Shown here in pieces: positions 33,897 to 46,944 of a DNA stretch of 60,000 bases. The notes below the pieces were generated by a model, which made no database searches, was not told the origin of the DNA, and saw nothing but the letters and a program-made list of their open reading frames with translations. The first letter of the stretch is position 1; each line of letters begins with the position of its first letter. The stretch is from the NCBI RefSeq assembly GCF_008831285.2, contig NC_045149.1, positions 22,328,535 to 22,388,534 on the forward strand. The letters are read 5' to 3'. The stretch comes from Nymphaea colorata. Lineage: Eukaryota > Streptophyta > Magnoliopsida > Nymphaeales > Nymphaeaceae. Both the position numbers and the translations under genes were made by a program.

Positions 33897-34330
33897 TGTT
33901 GGGTGCATACACAAAACGATATGCCCTAAACAGGATCATGTTCATGCTAAATCCTTGAATTAAACAAAACGTTAAACTGAAGCGGAAGCGTACCTGAATC
34001 CATCTGAACTGGTGCACGGAAAGATCATAGCAGTGTCTTCCAGAGTACGTGCAGTGTGTTTGAGGTCTCTCTTAGATGGAGAAGAGGAAAACCCTAGAAA
34101 CCAACGTTTCAAGCAACCATTACCATTTTATATTAAGGGCAATTACGGATTCCACCCATCAATGAGTCCGTAATTGCGTACTGGTATCTATACATTTCAA
34201 AATTACCCAATACCATATAAAATGACGTAATATCCCAAAATGCAATCACTTAAGCTTATATTTACCTTAAGACAGCCATAATGTTTGAAATTTCTTATAG
34301 ACATATGCTGACCCACCAAATGATCTTACA
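33897..34330 (-). repeat. LTR (5' in element orientation), 434 bp
   Basis: On the + strand it runs TGTTGGGTGC...GATCTTACA, paired with 28236-28689. It is followed by the target duplication CATAG at 34331. Confidence 0.93.
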
Positions 34331-34335
34331 CATAG

Positions 34336-36716
34336 TTCCAAGCATATATTTGGGTCCAGATAATGGAAAGCTAATCTGATCATATTGTTAGTCTGGTTAT
34401 TCGTAATTAACGACATGGATTTAAACAACCCTAAGGCTATCATAACATTGTATTTCTACATGTTTGAACACTCTGTTTGACAAGCCCAAAGTTGAAATCA
34501 CATTTGAGGGTCTTATTTCGAAAAAAAAAAAAACTATGGGGATGTGATTTTTTGTTCAAAAACTAAGGGGACATTTCATTGCCTTTGAGTCGCCCTCCCC
34601 TTCTGATCTTAGATCAGTTGTTTTTTCTTTTTTTAAAAAAAAAGTAAAATAGGGACTTTGAATATCAATCTTGGGATTGACTTGAGATCTTTAGTTTGAT
34701 GAGCCATGGATTTTAGCGTGAATCTGTTGATGTATCCGCAACATAATGCCACAATAGATCCACGGGTTAAAAATCTGAAATAATAATAGAGCTCCGTAAT
34801 CTGTTTTTCTTTTTCCTTGTAAAATCTAAGGTTAAGCTAATAAGTGCAGAACAACTTCTTGAGCTTTTATGAAACTAATAGGAGTAGGAGGCTGGACTTC
34901 ACAACCTTGCAATTAGTTTCAAGTTGAATGTTGTGTGTCGCTTTTAGCCTGACAAAAATTGCATATCAGTATTAAAAACGAATCATTTTGTAATATCGTG
35001 TAGAAACTTGTGCCACAGTGAATTGGGATCAATGAGACGGTTGACCTTCTTTGTTCTGCGGGGGAACGAAACTAAGTGGGCGAGGATATACAGAACACCT
35101 ATATCAGTGACTTTGCTGGGATTTGCATGAGACCGTCAGCTTCTGAGCGAACCAACTAAGTTATTGGAAACAACGAAACAAATGTTGAGGAGGAGAAAAC
35201 CCCAATATCATCATACTAGCAGGTGCTTCAACAGGGCTCAGGAAAAAACGGGCTAGATAAACTAACTCTGACATATATCAAAATACGGCTACGTAGCTTA
35301 TGCTATATGACAGCGTCACCTTATTATGTTTGCAGAAAAGGAAAAACAAATGATGAGACAAATGCGCACACCTTATTAATTTAACTTTTATTTTATTTTA
35401 TTTCTCTTTCCAACAAACTTTTATTTAATAAAATTTAACAGGCAAAGAAAGCTAAATTGAAAAGGGTTGTTAGGGTTGTAATTGTCTAGTGTCTGCTCTT
35501 CTAGATACTTCGTTTGTCCGAATCCAATATTTTTGTAATCGATTTTGACAAACGCAATTATATGATGAATGTGGAATGTTTAAAACAATGTGTTTGTAAA
35601 ATAATAGATCACAGAAAATAATATGTTTTGCAAAAAAAAAATCCAAAATTAATTGCCTTAGCCTTACTTTTAGACGTGCATAAATTGACTGGGGAAAAAA
35701 CGTACAGCAATTAAAATTTGTCCCTATCCACCAACTCTCTGATCTCCATCCACCAACCCTCTATTCTTTATAGGTCACAAAAGGACGCCGGTGCGTGAAG
35801 ACTTGAACTCGTGATTACAACAAGAACCCAATCGAATGGGTTAAGCTGCTGAATCTTAACTTTTATTCGAGTTGAATCAGGGGTGAGTTCAAAGAATATT
35901 GTATTCACTTTTATTGGAAGAATATAATAGTAATTAAAATAAAACCTTAAAAATTATTTGTGAACGCAAAGGAGTAGGAAGTGATAGTTGGCAGCTCATT
36001 GTGTATCTATAAGTCACATTGATGCCCATAGTGTCTAGTAAAAAAAAAAGAAAAAGAAAAAAAAAAGAAAAACGTTGGTTAGTTGGCTTGATTATGTAGT
36101 TAATGAGATGAACAAAACATCATCAGAGCAGATTGTCACTAGTGAAAAAGTTCATGATATATCATTCCGTATGAGGGTTACTTGTCATTCACCGGAAGAT
36201 TAACTACGAGTTACTGCTCATCTCTTTATAAAGCTTTGGAGTTTGGAGTCAAGACCACCCATTGAATGTTAACCTGTTAAAATGCATCTCTAAGCCTCAT
36301 ATATTAAAATCTGAATATATAATTGGTCTCAAGCCCAATTCTTGACCTTATTTTGTCAAGTTAAATGGACTTGGATCTGAACCTAACTATGGAAACCAAT
36401 CTATCGAAATGTGGATGATTTACAGCACAAGAACTAAAATCCACCAACCGTCTGAACTCAGAGCTAGTGATCCACCTGAAATTTCTCTACATTTGAACTT
36501 CATGTGGGTTGAAGAAATGGTGGATATTATGTAGTTGAAACACACCTTTGGACCTATTTGAGTTTCAGTTCACATGTGAACTTGAAGCTAATCAACATTA
36601 TGGGGTTAGGCAGCCTACATCAAGCAACTCAAATCCAATTTAACTGATTTGGGCATGAAGAAGGCCCCCAGTACCAGTTGTTAAAACGTTGAGAAGAAAT
36701 AGGGACCCAAACAATA
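34336..36716. other. intergenic with repeat relics
   Basis: No gene is seen. Bases 35765-35860 may be a minus-strand SINE: reversed, GAGTTCAAGTC (35800-35810) is B-box-like and AGCTTAACCCATTCGATTGGG-type DNA precedes it. Bases 35890-36010 belong to the 10525/25560 repeat. Bases 36070-36420 belong to the 27470/50610 repeat. Confidence 0.5.
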
Positions 36717-37485
36717 ATGCTCAAGGATATACGTGGTACGGCTATGATTGCCTACATCCACGAGAAAGGGGAGCTTCTCTTTTATTTACTCTCTCATATT
36801 GTCACGGGCCGACAACTCCGGACCGCACAGTGGGGCAATTCCCCACAAGAACTGAAGTTTGACACGCTCAACTTCCATCTTATATGTGTGTGTGTGCAGA
36901 TAACTACCAAACTTTTGTAACTAAACTTGAAGATTCTGCACTGCCAATTCCAAGGAGATAAGGTGGTGGAGATTCCTGACATGCAATTCTCAACCAGTTC
37001 TAATCGACATAGGTCACTAGAGATGTTGGTAATCTGCGAGCAGACGAAATTTCTGAAGCCACTAGACTAGAGGGATTATGGAGGGATGGCATGCTAGCAT
37101 ATGAAGATGCAAGTCACCAGCTCGTTTAAGCAGGTTTGTATACCTTGTGTGTACTAATAAATTGCTCACCTTGGATAGAATCCAGAAAATGGGCTTCCAC
37201 CCTTCTAACAGGCGTAGTTCATGCAAAGTGGACACATATCGTTCAGATGTAGAATCTCTATGGCTGGTTGTGATTATATAACCAAGTAATTTGGTAGGAA
37301 AAAAATTCCCTTGCCAGGAAACTGTAGTAGAGTTCTAGATGTGGCTGATATCTAGTTCGAGTTCAAGTGTCTTACAAAGTGTTAGAGAGTTGTTTTTCAC
37401 ATTTTATGCTGGAAAATTTGGTGGGCTAAAAAAAAATGTACCATGGTGGCTGGAGTGAAGTAAATATGAAAAGTCTGATTTCCAA
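36717..37485. other. intergenic, possible retrotransposon remnant
   Basis: Low-repeat DNA with a short GC-richer stretch at 36780-36850. No conserved domain is visible in the short frames. Confidence 0.4.
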
Positions 37486-37995
37486 TTGCTTGGTGAGCTT
37501 GTAAGGACGTTCATGGCCTTAAACCTAGAAACTACAAAAAAAAAAAGAAAAAACCCTCGTTTTCATCTGGTTGAGAACACGGCCGTTGTGTGTAGAAGAT
37601 GCTTCAGAAAACCAAGCCCTGTCTTCCCTCTATATTGCCATCATCTGCAAGAAGCAAAGGAGGAAGCTTGTTGTTGCAGTCAAGAGATCAGAGCATGAAG
37701 AAGGCTAGGGTGGTTAGTAGGACTGTTGGGGGAGGAGGTGATGAATCAGGGTTTCATCTGCTTGAATGAGGCCAGCTCTGCTATGGATATATCTGAAGCA
37801 ACATTCTCGTCAACCCTTAACAATGCCAATTGGTTGAGAAGATTGAATGCAATCCTTGGAGGACGTCAGAAATGTCCTAATTCGAGTTCCTGTGTTGCTG
37901 GCATAGTAGTTGGCAACAATCTGTTCCCTCCTCCCATTGGTAAGAAGATCATTCAAGGCTATATAAGTTCCAGTAGAAGCTTGGATAATGACTGA
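37486..37995 (+). pseudogene. unrecognised broken ORF
   Basis: Two frames in the same phase, 37486-37698 and 37726-37995, are separated by one stop at 37696-37698. They read CRRCFRKPSPVFPLYCHHL, and then FSSTLNNANWLRRLNAILGG and AGIVVGNNLFPPPIGKKII. The composition is protein-like (no low-complexity bias in the second part), but I recognise no family. It may be a relic of a nuclear gene or chance. Confidence 0.25.
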
Positions 37996-38239
37996 GGTTG
38001 ATTCTTCTCTGCCTTCTGGTTTCTTCTTGGCTGCCTTTAACTGGTTCTGCCTTTTTATGACAGTGATTGTGTTTAATCATTTAAGATTTTGTTCAGTAAG
38101 TTCTTTTCCCCCCTCCACGGAAATCCTTCAGAAAGGAAAACCTTCAGCAAGCCCAAACCGGCTCTCTGTGATTGACTGCTTTCTCTCTGTTGGACAATTT
38201 CGGTGATTGGAAAGAAGAAAGGACAGGATTGGCTTTCAG

Positions 38240-38640
38240 TATCGATTCACAACCACTCAAGCTACATCACAACAAGGAAGATTTTGATTTAGTCACTTGG
38301 TTTCAAAATTTTGATCTCAAGTCCTCTCGCAGTCAATGTTAATATTATCGGTTCCTAAACTGAATATGCCGAGTTGCCGATTCAGAGAATTGGCCACCCC
38401 ACCACTTTATACTTTTTTTTTCACAAGTATTCTTCAGCGATAAGAAGGTAGTACGCTGCATCTAGTTCAAGAAGGAGATCAATGTTAGGAACGAGGCTTC
38501 TCTCTTTCTCTTTTTTTACAACATCAAGAAAGGAACATGAAGAAGATAAAGAAGAAGAAACAAGGATTTTAAGTGGTTGGGAGATAAGATTCTCCTATGT
38601 CCACAGACATCACATAAAGTTTCAATAACACAAAGAATTC
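38240..38640 (+). repeat. dispersed direct repeat, partner at 14860-15290
   Basis: Second copy of the roughly 400-bp repeat described at 14860. It lies only about 85 bp upstream of the next repeat copy (38725-38965), whereas the matching copies near the window start are 5.6 kb apart and in the opposite order. Confidence 0.82.
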
Positions 38641-38724
38641 TCTCCTCTTTACCGTGAGAAGGTCCACAAGAATTAGGAAAGGGTTAATAGATTAGACTCC
38701 ACATTTCAATAACATTTTTATAGA

Positions 38725-38965
38725 CATGTTATATGTACTTTATACACATGTATATACATTTAGTAGATTCTGAGCATCTTTTCTATGTTTTCACATGCAG
38801 CTATATTATCAAAATCTCAAAACAAACGTCTCACTCTTACTTGGCTCGTAAAAGACTGAGCTCGGGCTTGGCTTAGTTCATATATTCAGGGTCTGCTTAG
38901 AATGAGGTTTTCATCCTTAATTATCAACAATCCTAAAGAATGGCTGCTAAGTATGTTCGGCTTGG
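38725..38965 (+). repeat. dispersed direct repeat, partner at 9035-9245
   Basis: Second copy of the roughly 200-bp repeat, with about 30 extra bases (ATATTCAGGGTCTGCTTAGA and neighbours) before TTCATCCTTAATTAT. Confidence 0.8.
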
Positions 38966-39007
38966 AGGCACTGTGACCTGCTCTTCTTGAGCTGGATTTT
39001 AACATCT

Positions 39008-39716
39008 CTTATGGAAACTGTCCATGCTCGAGTCTGGGTCTTGAAACATTATATGATGTTTCAAAAACCTTGAACTCTTGAAGGAATCCTGTGCAGCCCA
39101 CTCTAAAGCAGACATTCTTTAATTGAAAGAACAATCCCAATGCTCGAAAAGAGTGATAGAATGTTGATGAATACCTTCAGAGAGCCAAGATGTTGGCTTA
39201 TCATTTGGCTCTTGTAGATTCATGATTAGAATATGATTATTTTGGAATATGACAAGTCTTGGGTCTTGAAACATCATATGATGTTTGGAATCCTATGCCA
39301 CCCACTATAAGGCGCACATTCTCCAATTGAAAGAAAAATTTCAATACTAGGAAAAGGGTGATGGAAGTGTTGATGAATACTTTCAAAGGGCCAAGACGTT
39401 GGTTCATCATTTGGCTCATGTGGATTCCTGATTGGAATATTGTTCCTGTGAAATATGGTTTTAATTAACATCTCTTACCAAAATGTCCATGCTCAGATCT
39501 GGGCCTCCAAACATCATATCATGTTTGGAAAACCTTGAAGGAATCTTATGCCACCCACTTTAAGGCACACGTTCCCCAATTAAACGAACAACTTCAATGC
39601 TTGAAAAAGGTAACAGAAGTGTTATGAATACTTTCAGAGAGCCAAGATGTTGGTTCATCATATGGCTCTGGTGGATTCACGATTAAAACATGATTCTTTC
39701 AGGAATATGGTTTTCT
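39008..39716 (+). repeat. triplicated copia gag-like segment
   Basis: Three head-to-tail copies of a 210-250-bp unit at about 39008-39256, 39257-39464 and 39465-39716, each running from AACATC/CTTGGGTCTTGAAACAT to a GGAATATGGTTTT-like end. The conceptual product resembles the gag (UBN2) helix region of copia elements: ETSYDVW near the start, AHILQLKE, then EYFQ.AKTLVHHLAH-like sequence. Every copy has frameshifts and stops. No LTRs or pol were seen adjacent. Confidence 0.65.
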
Positions 39717-42700
39717 TTTAGAACAACAATGGGGGAAAAAAACTATACCGTCGGTCTAGTCACTGCTGTAGATAGCATCGAAATATCCTATAGGTGATTT
39801 TGACATCACCTGTATACTTATCAACAATGGTGACATGCTTATGTAAATATGAATTCTGGTGATATAGCCTATATAAGTGACAACTGTCTAATTTCCCCAA
39901 TACAGGGGTTACTAATCTTTGTGTGTTTCATTGTCATTGGATCCACATCCATGAAAAGTATCGCAGATATAAAAATTTAGACTGGAGAAACTCGACCGTT
40001 GATTGGTTGTAGCAGTAATTATATTCACTGGTATATGGTCAAGGTCGGTAAAATTTGTCATTGCTATGTCCCTCATCAATGAAAAAAAAATTATAGTAAA
40101 ATTTTAGAAAGGATTTACATATAATTCTGCATGCATCCAATGGAAATAACTTGTTTTAGTATCAACAAATTTAAAAAATTATATTGAAGGTATATCAACA
40201 CGTAGAAATGCTGCTATAATAATCAAATTTAAAATGGATTATATTATTTATATAGGTGGTACATTAATAACAACATCTACAACAATCTTTAGAATTTCTA
40301 AGCTTTTGGACAAGAGATTGCAAGATACCTTATGTGCATCATGACCTTCAGTTATGCTATGTTAGGCTTCATATAGTAAGAGAGAGAACATAACATTCAA
40401 GAGACCGTCCTTTTGCTCCTTATTGCCTTTGTAATAGTGGTATAACACTTACAAATGGGGTAAAATAAAAGGACTTAGACTTGTCAAATAATTTCATGAA
40501 AGCCTTCGAAGAGCACACATGTCCGAGTCCTACCAGTCAGAAAGTGGAAATGACCACAAAGAAAGTCATGAGCTGCAATCAACAAAAGCTTGCAAATGAA
40601 ATGTTAATATAGCATAACTTGGCTTGAGCACATTTTGGTTTCAAGTATTGTCTTGATACTTGACAGAAGATGGAAGTCACCTCCTCTTCAGTCAAATTTA
40701 TCATACCAACTAATTAGCCCAAGTAGATTTCTAAAGATAAATGCAAAAGAAATAAATGAATAAAAAACCTACCTGTCCATTGAGGCCTAAAATTTCAAGA
40801 GAGCCAGAAATCATAGTAAATAAGGACATACCGTTTGAGCTTTCAACCTTCGATCTGTTCATATCTAAAAAAGCTCAGGGCATTAACCTGCAGCAACACC
40901 ACCGATTCATTTAGCATAAATGTAAAAAAAATATGTGAAACACATTGGATATATATGCAGTAGCAATTGAGCCACAAATTCTAGCTTCTGACACTCCTGG
41001 TCACATTCACTTGGCAAATGAGTCCCTTTGACTGCCTTGTGCATGTTCATTAGCTTTCACAATCACATAACCAAAAATATTTTAACTCTTATCCTGGTAA
41101 CACATATCACTTACCAGCCCTCCAGCAACAACTGATAAAAAACTTAGGATATGTTTTTTAGTCATGCAACTCTTTCTAACCCACACGTTGTCTCCCTTTG
41201 TCTTGATGTAGTAGAATTTTCAGATATATCACAACATGAATGGTAAGAAGTCACCTGCAAGATTCTAGCTTTGGTTGGTGAAAGAAGGTAAGACTAAGAA
41301 GTCACATGCAAGATTCTAGCTTTGGCTTCTTCAAATGGATGTGGGAACCCAATTTTAAAATCTAAATGGTATGATATATGAATGCAAGATCAAGGATATC
41401 TTCCCTTCTTTTGTTTGTAGCTGCTATGACTTGCATAGCCAAGATAATTGAGTGTCATCTTATTTCAAATCCAATTGTACCTATGGAAGTAAAATATTCA
41501 AGTCTATAAGACCAAATATATGAAAACCTCATGCATAAATCAAATTTTAAGCACATAAGCAGAACCAATATTAGCTGCTACTTTAGAACTTAGTAATCTT
41601 CTCGTAATTCAACCAGTTGCCAATTGGACTACACCAGCTACTGTCTAACAATTCTCAAAATACAAGTATCCATTCAACAGTTCATTCAAATGGGACATGC
41701 ATTAGTCATATTCCTAGAAATCAAAAGTTAAAAATTTAAAATTAAAGAGAAAAGCCTAATAGCCTCTCATTTTTTCACAGGAGGCAACTGTTCAAACATT
41801 ATCACCATTGGACATGCTCTATAGGAGAATCTTCTTCTGCATAAACTAGAAAAATCTGTTGTGGAGATCATGAACTCTTCCAACTACCATAAAGATCTAC
41901 TCTTGAATAAAAGAAAAAGCAATCAGCTACTAATAAACAGTTAAGTAAATAAGATATACATATAGAAACATATTAGAGAATAACTGAAGAAATAAGCAAT
42001 TGAAGAAGAAGAAATGGGGAGGAAGAAATCCAGTAAAGAAATCTTAAGCTGCACTAAGAATAATGTCTATTTGACTAAGACCATTATCTACCTAAACAGC
42101 AGATGTTTGGAAGAGTGACTTGCATTATAGACTTCAAATATTGATTTCAACAACAATAAATGCTTTGTCAATAATAGAAATAAAAAAGAATTACCACCAA
42201 GTCTCAAGGAGCTATTTAAGTGTATTACAAATTACTAGGAGAGAAAGGAGATATATATTGCTATGGTGAGAGAAAAGATGGAGTTTTTCCTTGGACTCAG
42301 CAAAAACAACAAACACAACTTTCTTTTTTGCTCTTTCTCTCTCTCTCTAATTTTTTTTTGTAAGGAATTCAGAAGATCAAAGTCATAATACCCAATCCTG
42401 ATTCTTCAAGCAGTCTTGTATCACAAACCAAACTAACATTTGATTTGGTCTTATTTGATGACAAAAAATATTATATAAACCATGTCAAGAGAAAGGTATA
42501 ACTAAAAACCGGTTCAGTATTTTAGAAGATTGGAAAATGTGAGCTAGAAGTAGCTCACTGTACTTTTGTTTGCTTTTGATTGCAGCAAACTCATGATTTG
42601 ATATCATGACTGAAGCCATAACATCTTTAGCTTGTTTCTCACAAAGAGATATGTAAAAGAGGCTATGCCTACATATTGGACATGTAAGCTCGATTTCAAA

Positions 42701-42829
42701 ATGGCTCGAAAACAAGATTGGATAAACTTAGAACAATGAGATTCTCAATATCATTGTGAACCACCAACAATTCTATCAAATAGTGGATGCATAGAATGCT
42801 CTTCTTTTTATTCTTGAGGGACACATTTA
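39717..42829. other. intergenic, no gene recognised
   Basis: AT-rich. A 31-bp segment starting AAGAAGTCAC(C/A)TGCAAGATT is duplicated at 41245-41276 and 41296-41326. A minus-strand frame at 42485-42715 has CPIC in it but no further zinc-finger spacing, so I do not call it a gene. Confidence 0.45.
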
Positions 42830-43105
42830 GCATTCCATTTCACGGTCCCATGTTAGGGACTATAATATATAATTTGCTCCACAAGATGCCCATACATTTT
42901 TCTCTCCATAGTTGGTGCTATCCTGAGGGGCATTGTCAAAATTTCTTCAAACACAATTAGGAAGTAGGTCCCAGACATGGATTTTGCTTTGGATTTGGTT
43001 ATGGTTTGGGTTGACATGTTTGGTGTGTGTTTGGCTCCACATTCCCCTACGGAATTGATCCAATGCCTTATCTTCCAAATTTTAGCTTTAAATTATGTGC
43101 AACTT
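42830..43105 (-). repeat. dispersed repeat, inverted partner at 59647-59905
   Basis: The reverse complement of this segment matches 59647-59905 over about 265 bp: shared blocks are GCACATAATTT, AAAATTTGGAAGATAAGG, CACACCAAACATGTC and TCCCTAACATGGGACC. The same repeat therefore lies in opposite orientation at both ends of the receptor-kinase part of the window. Confidence 0.8.
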
Positions 43106-43481
43106 CACACAGCCTGGCATCTAAAAGAATACAACCATGAGACTTAAACTGCAAAACATGATGAATGCATTCATTTAATGCATAGAATATGATGCATTTA
43201 ATTCATGCCCCAGGTTCACAATTGGCTGTCATTGACCAAAAGTTTCCTTGCATTGATCCTAGAATCTCTAATTGTTGTTTTCAACCTCTGAATGCCCTGT
43301 TCTTGCTTTTTATGCTTTCTTTGAGTCCTGTTTTCCTTGGAAGGACATGACAAACAAGGTATCTTGCTCTCCACACCCTTGTCCAGTCCCAATAGACAAA
43401 TGTCTATTGATGGATTAAATTAGGAACAAAACACTATGCATGTTCTGTCTAGTGTTCGATTCATGCAGAATGTTTAACTTG

Positions 43482-43546
<65 letters not shown>

Positions 43547-44327
43547 CAAATTGAATTTTAAATGTGGGCATCACTGCTTTTAATTATTTTAAAATTCCTT
43601 CAAGTAACACACTCATGGGCATTAACTTCGGTGGGAGATGGTTCATCTTATTCGTAGTATGGGTCAAACTGAAAGACCATATGTACCTTCTTTCACTCTA
43701 ACAACCCACAATAAACATAAAATATTATTAATTAAAATTCTTCATAATTATTTGACATTATAGTTATTGTGAATCAAATGTTTAAGAGACTGTTCAACTG
43801 CTCGCCATGATGGCGGACTTGAGTTAATTTTCTAAAAACACATAAAAGGTGATAGGCACGATAGTGTATTGTTTGCCGACTTAACATTGATAACTTCCTA
43901 ATAGAAAAGGAACTAGGTAATTGTTCATCCAAAATGGTGGGTAGAAAGTTGAACTTTGCAACACAAACTTTATTGGGTTACAAGTGCACAAAATATTGCC
44001 AAATATATTGCTGTAGTAGCCAACATTTCCTCAAAGAAATATGAACTCTTGCTCGACATACCCAAATTCTTTCCACCTTGTGATGCATCAACATAATAAA
44101 CATAATTTTGGACATAGTGACACGAACACATAGACACACTCTTAATAGACACACCTGACATCAACTTAGTGCAAGCACTCTCCTATCCTCACATATATAA
44201 TAACCATTTTTGAATTGTTGTAACACTAAACATATTACCGTTGCCCCACAATAATCTAATTGATGACATAAGTACAGAACAAAAAACAAAAGATAAGTGG
44301 TTGAAGCAAGAAATCATTTGATTGGCA
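43106..44327. other. 3' flank of the receptor kinase gene
   Basis: It holds an (AT)n microsatellite at about 43484-43545. The rest is AT-rich with no gene. Transcripts of the kinase gene should end in this interval, but I cannot place a polyadenylation site with confidence. Confidence 0.5.
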
Positions 44328-46896
44328 TTACTCAATTTCTTCATACACTACTTCGTCAACAAGGCATGCAGATGTGATGGAATTTACAACTTGGCTCATG
44401 TTTGGTCTTAGATCCCTTTCTTCTTCAACGCACTGCAAAGCCACTTTAATTAGGGTTCCCATTATTGAGTTTTCAAACATTCCATACAATTGTGGATCTG
44501 CTATTTCTTCCACCCAATTCTGATTTGTTCTCACCATTTCTCTAATCCAAGGAATCAACTGTTTGTTTCCAATTTCTCCATTTTCAAATATTTGTTGAGA
44601 TCCAATGGAATTTCGGCCAGTCACCAACTCTAGTACTAAAATGCCATAGCTATATACATCGACTTTGGATGTGATGGGCTGGTTCAAAATCCACTCAGGA
44701 GCCATATAGCCTCTTGTTCCTCTCACCCGAGAAAATTCAGAAATGTTATTTCCACCCCTATCAAAAAGCTTGGACAAACCAAAGTCTGCCACTTTTGGCT
44801 GGAAATCTCTGTCAAGAAGAACATTTTGTGGTTTCACATCACAATGAAGCACCCATTCTAAGCACTCCTCATGAAGATAAGCAAGTGCCTTTGCTGTACC
44901 AAGTGCAATATTTAACCGATTTTCCCAAGTAAGCGTCGTACCATTGCTGAACAAGTTCTTCTCTAAAGACCCATTTTTCAAGTACTCATAAACTAACAGC
45001 CTTTTTTGTTTTTCAGCACAAAATCCAAACATAGTCACCAAATTCATATGATTGATTCTTCCAATGGTGCTTACCTCACTCCAAAACTGTGCTTCTGATC
45101 CGTGGTTCAGGCCCTCAAGCTCCTTTACAGCTACAACTCTCTTGTCCTCTAGGACTCCTTTATAAACCACCCCCGATCCACCCCTTCCAATTTCATCACT
45201 GAAATTTTTTGTAGCTTTCTTCAACTCTTTGAAAGTGAACCTTTTAAAGCCCACTGAGACAGCCACATAGCCTTGATTGAGATTGTGGAGGTGGACTGTT
45301 TTCTTGTGCATATAAGCCCACCCAAATGCCACACATATTAATTCTGCTACCCCAAAAGCTATAACAAAACCAATTGGATACTTTAAATAGTCTCCCCATG
45401 CTTGGCCGACTGCATAAGCTCTATCTAATATCTTATATAGACTCACTTTTGAACAATCTAAATTGGAATGGCCAAAAATTCCACTAAAGTTCATTTGTAT
45501 GGGAATTTTGACATACATGTCATTAAGATAGTGAGGGCCGGATTGACCAGTGAGGAGAAGGCCTTTTGGAAAGCATTTTCCTTCTCCATCCATCTTATAG
45601 CTAAAACCACGACAGTTGCAGTCATTTATGCAGATGTTCTTGCAAGCTTCAAATGACACTTTTGGTTGGTAATTTAAATCATTGCCATAGAAATCTGTAT
45701 TTGGAATCTTAATAAACTTCACTTCCGTCTTGTTACAAACAATTTCGAATTCTGGTTTGCATCCTTGAGTCCAGTCAGCAGGATCTTTCATTTGAAAACC
45801 AGGAGGACAAGTGCATGTGGGCTTTGGTTGGTAAAAACAAATTCCATTTTCCCCACAAAGGCCATGAGCTCTACATCTTGCTATTTCTGGCATCCATGTA
45901 ACTTCCCAGTCTTTTGTTCTCTCATTGAGGCTGTATAGCCTTAGAATTCCATCAAAGTCCATCGTTAATCTTCTCTTGACTCCTAAGCCAAAATCTAGTG
46001 CTTTAAATTGCAACCAATCACTTGAATTAAACTTACCCATGTCGTCAAGTATTGCATATCTTGAACCATTATACCTATGGAAGAATGCCAAGCAAAACAG
46101 TGTTATACACTAACATAATAAATTATAGAAGTTTAATTAAGAAAAACCATACAACAGAGTCGGATTACGAGTGCCGGGGGGGTTGTTGGGGGGGGGGGGG
46201 GGGGGGGGGTAGAGATTAAAACAAAAACACTATGCTTGGTAGCATTATTGATAATCATTAAGTACATTGAGGTGCAGGGGCATTGACAATGTTACTAAAA
46301 AATGAACAAGTCATAGATTGACAAGAAATGGTATGTTTTTGCAGCTTTCCTGTTTTGTCCTTATAAAGGGGCTTCTTCTATCCTCCTTATTCACTTGATT
46401 CTGATGGACCATCAAATTGCATATGACTTTGAATGCGTGGATCATAAGAATTTATAATTGCATGTGACTCTATATTGGCTACTTTTAGGGCAATTTATGG
46501 GCCAGCCAACACACCAGTGCAACCACATGAGGTTGATCCAGGACCAAATAAGGTCAGTTGAAAGCTGATGTTTTTGTTATTTAATCTCCTGGATTTACAT
46601 GCATGCTAGACTATTAATATTGTTTTTGGGATCAGGATTCTAGTTGGCTCATTAACATAAACAAAGAAAAGTCATGAGTTAAGTCCAGTAAAAGTTGAAA
46701 CTTTTAAATCAATAGATTTTTGCATTGAAGACTAAAAGGTGTAAATATAATAAAACTAACAAATCTATTTTTTTTTAAACTAAAGACAGAAAATGAATAA
46801 CAATTTATAAAGTTTAGTTAGTCAATCTAAAAAAGTAATTATTTTAGATGCTAATAAGAACTAACTAATTTGGATATAATTCAGATAATATAAGCC

Positions 46897-46944
<48 letters not shown>

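Larger units (their letters stand above)
28236..34330 (-). mobile_element. Ty1/copia retrotransposon with two LTRs and CATAG target duplication
   Basis: The LTRs are 28236-28689 and 33897-34330. A perfect 5-bp target duplication CATAG flanks it (28231-28235 and 34331-34335). A PPT (AAGTGGGAGAT) abuts the left LTR, and a tRNA-iMet-like PBS (TGGTATTATAGCCC on the minus strand) abuts the right one. Pol is Ty1/copia type, closest in feel to TNT1-like elements (inference). The integrase core and recognisable gag are missing, and about 2 kb of repeat-rich DNA fills the leader. Inactive. Confidence 0.95.

Noticed and set aside
37726-37995. 90-residue frame of protein-like composition
   Set aside because: Kept only as a low-confidence unrecognised ORF. 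The same phase is closed by a stop just upstream and I know no family match.
42485-42715. Possible RING/zinc-finger protein (CPIC motif, minus strand)
   Set aside because: Only one CxxC pair; the remaining cysteine/histidine spacing of a RING finger is missing and no gene structure surrounds it.
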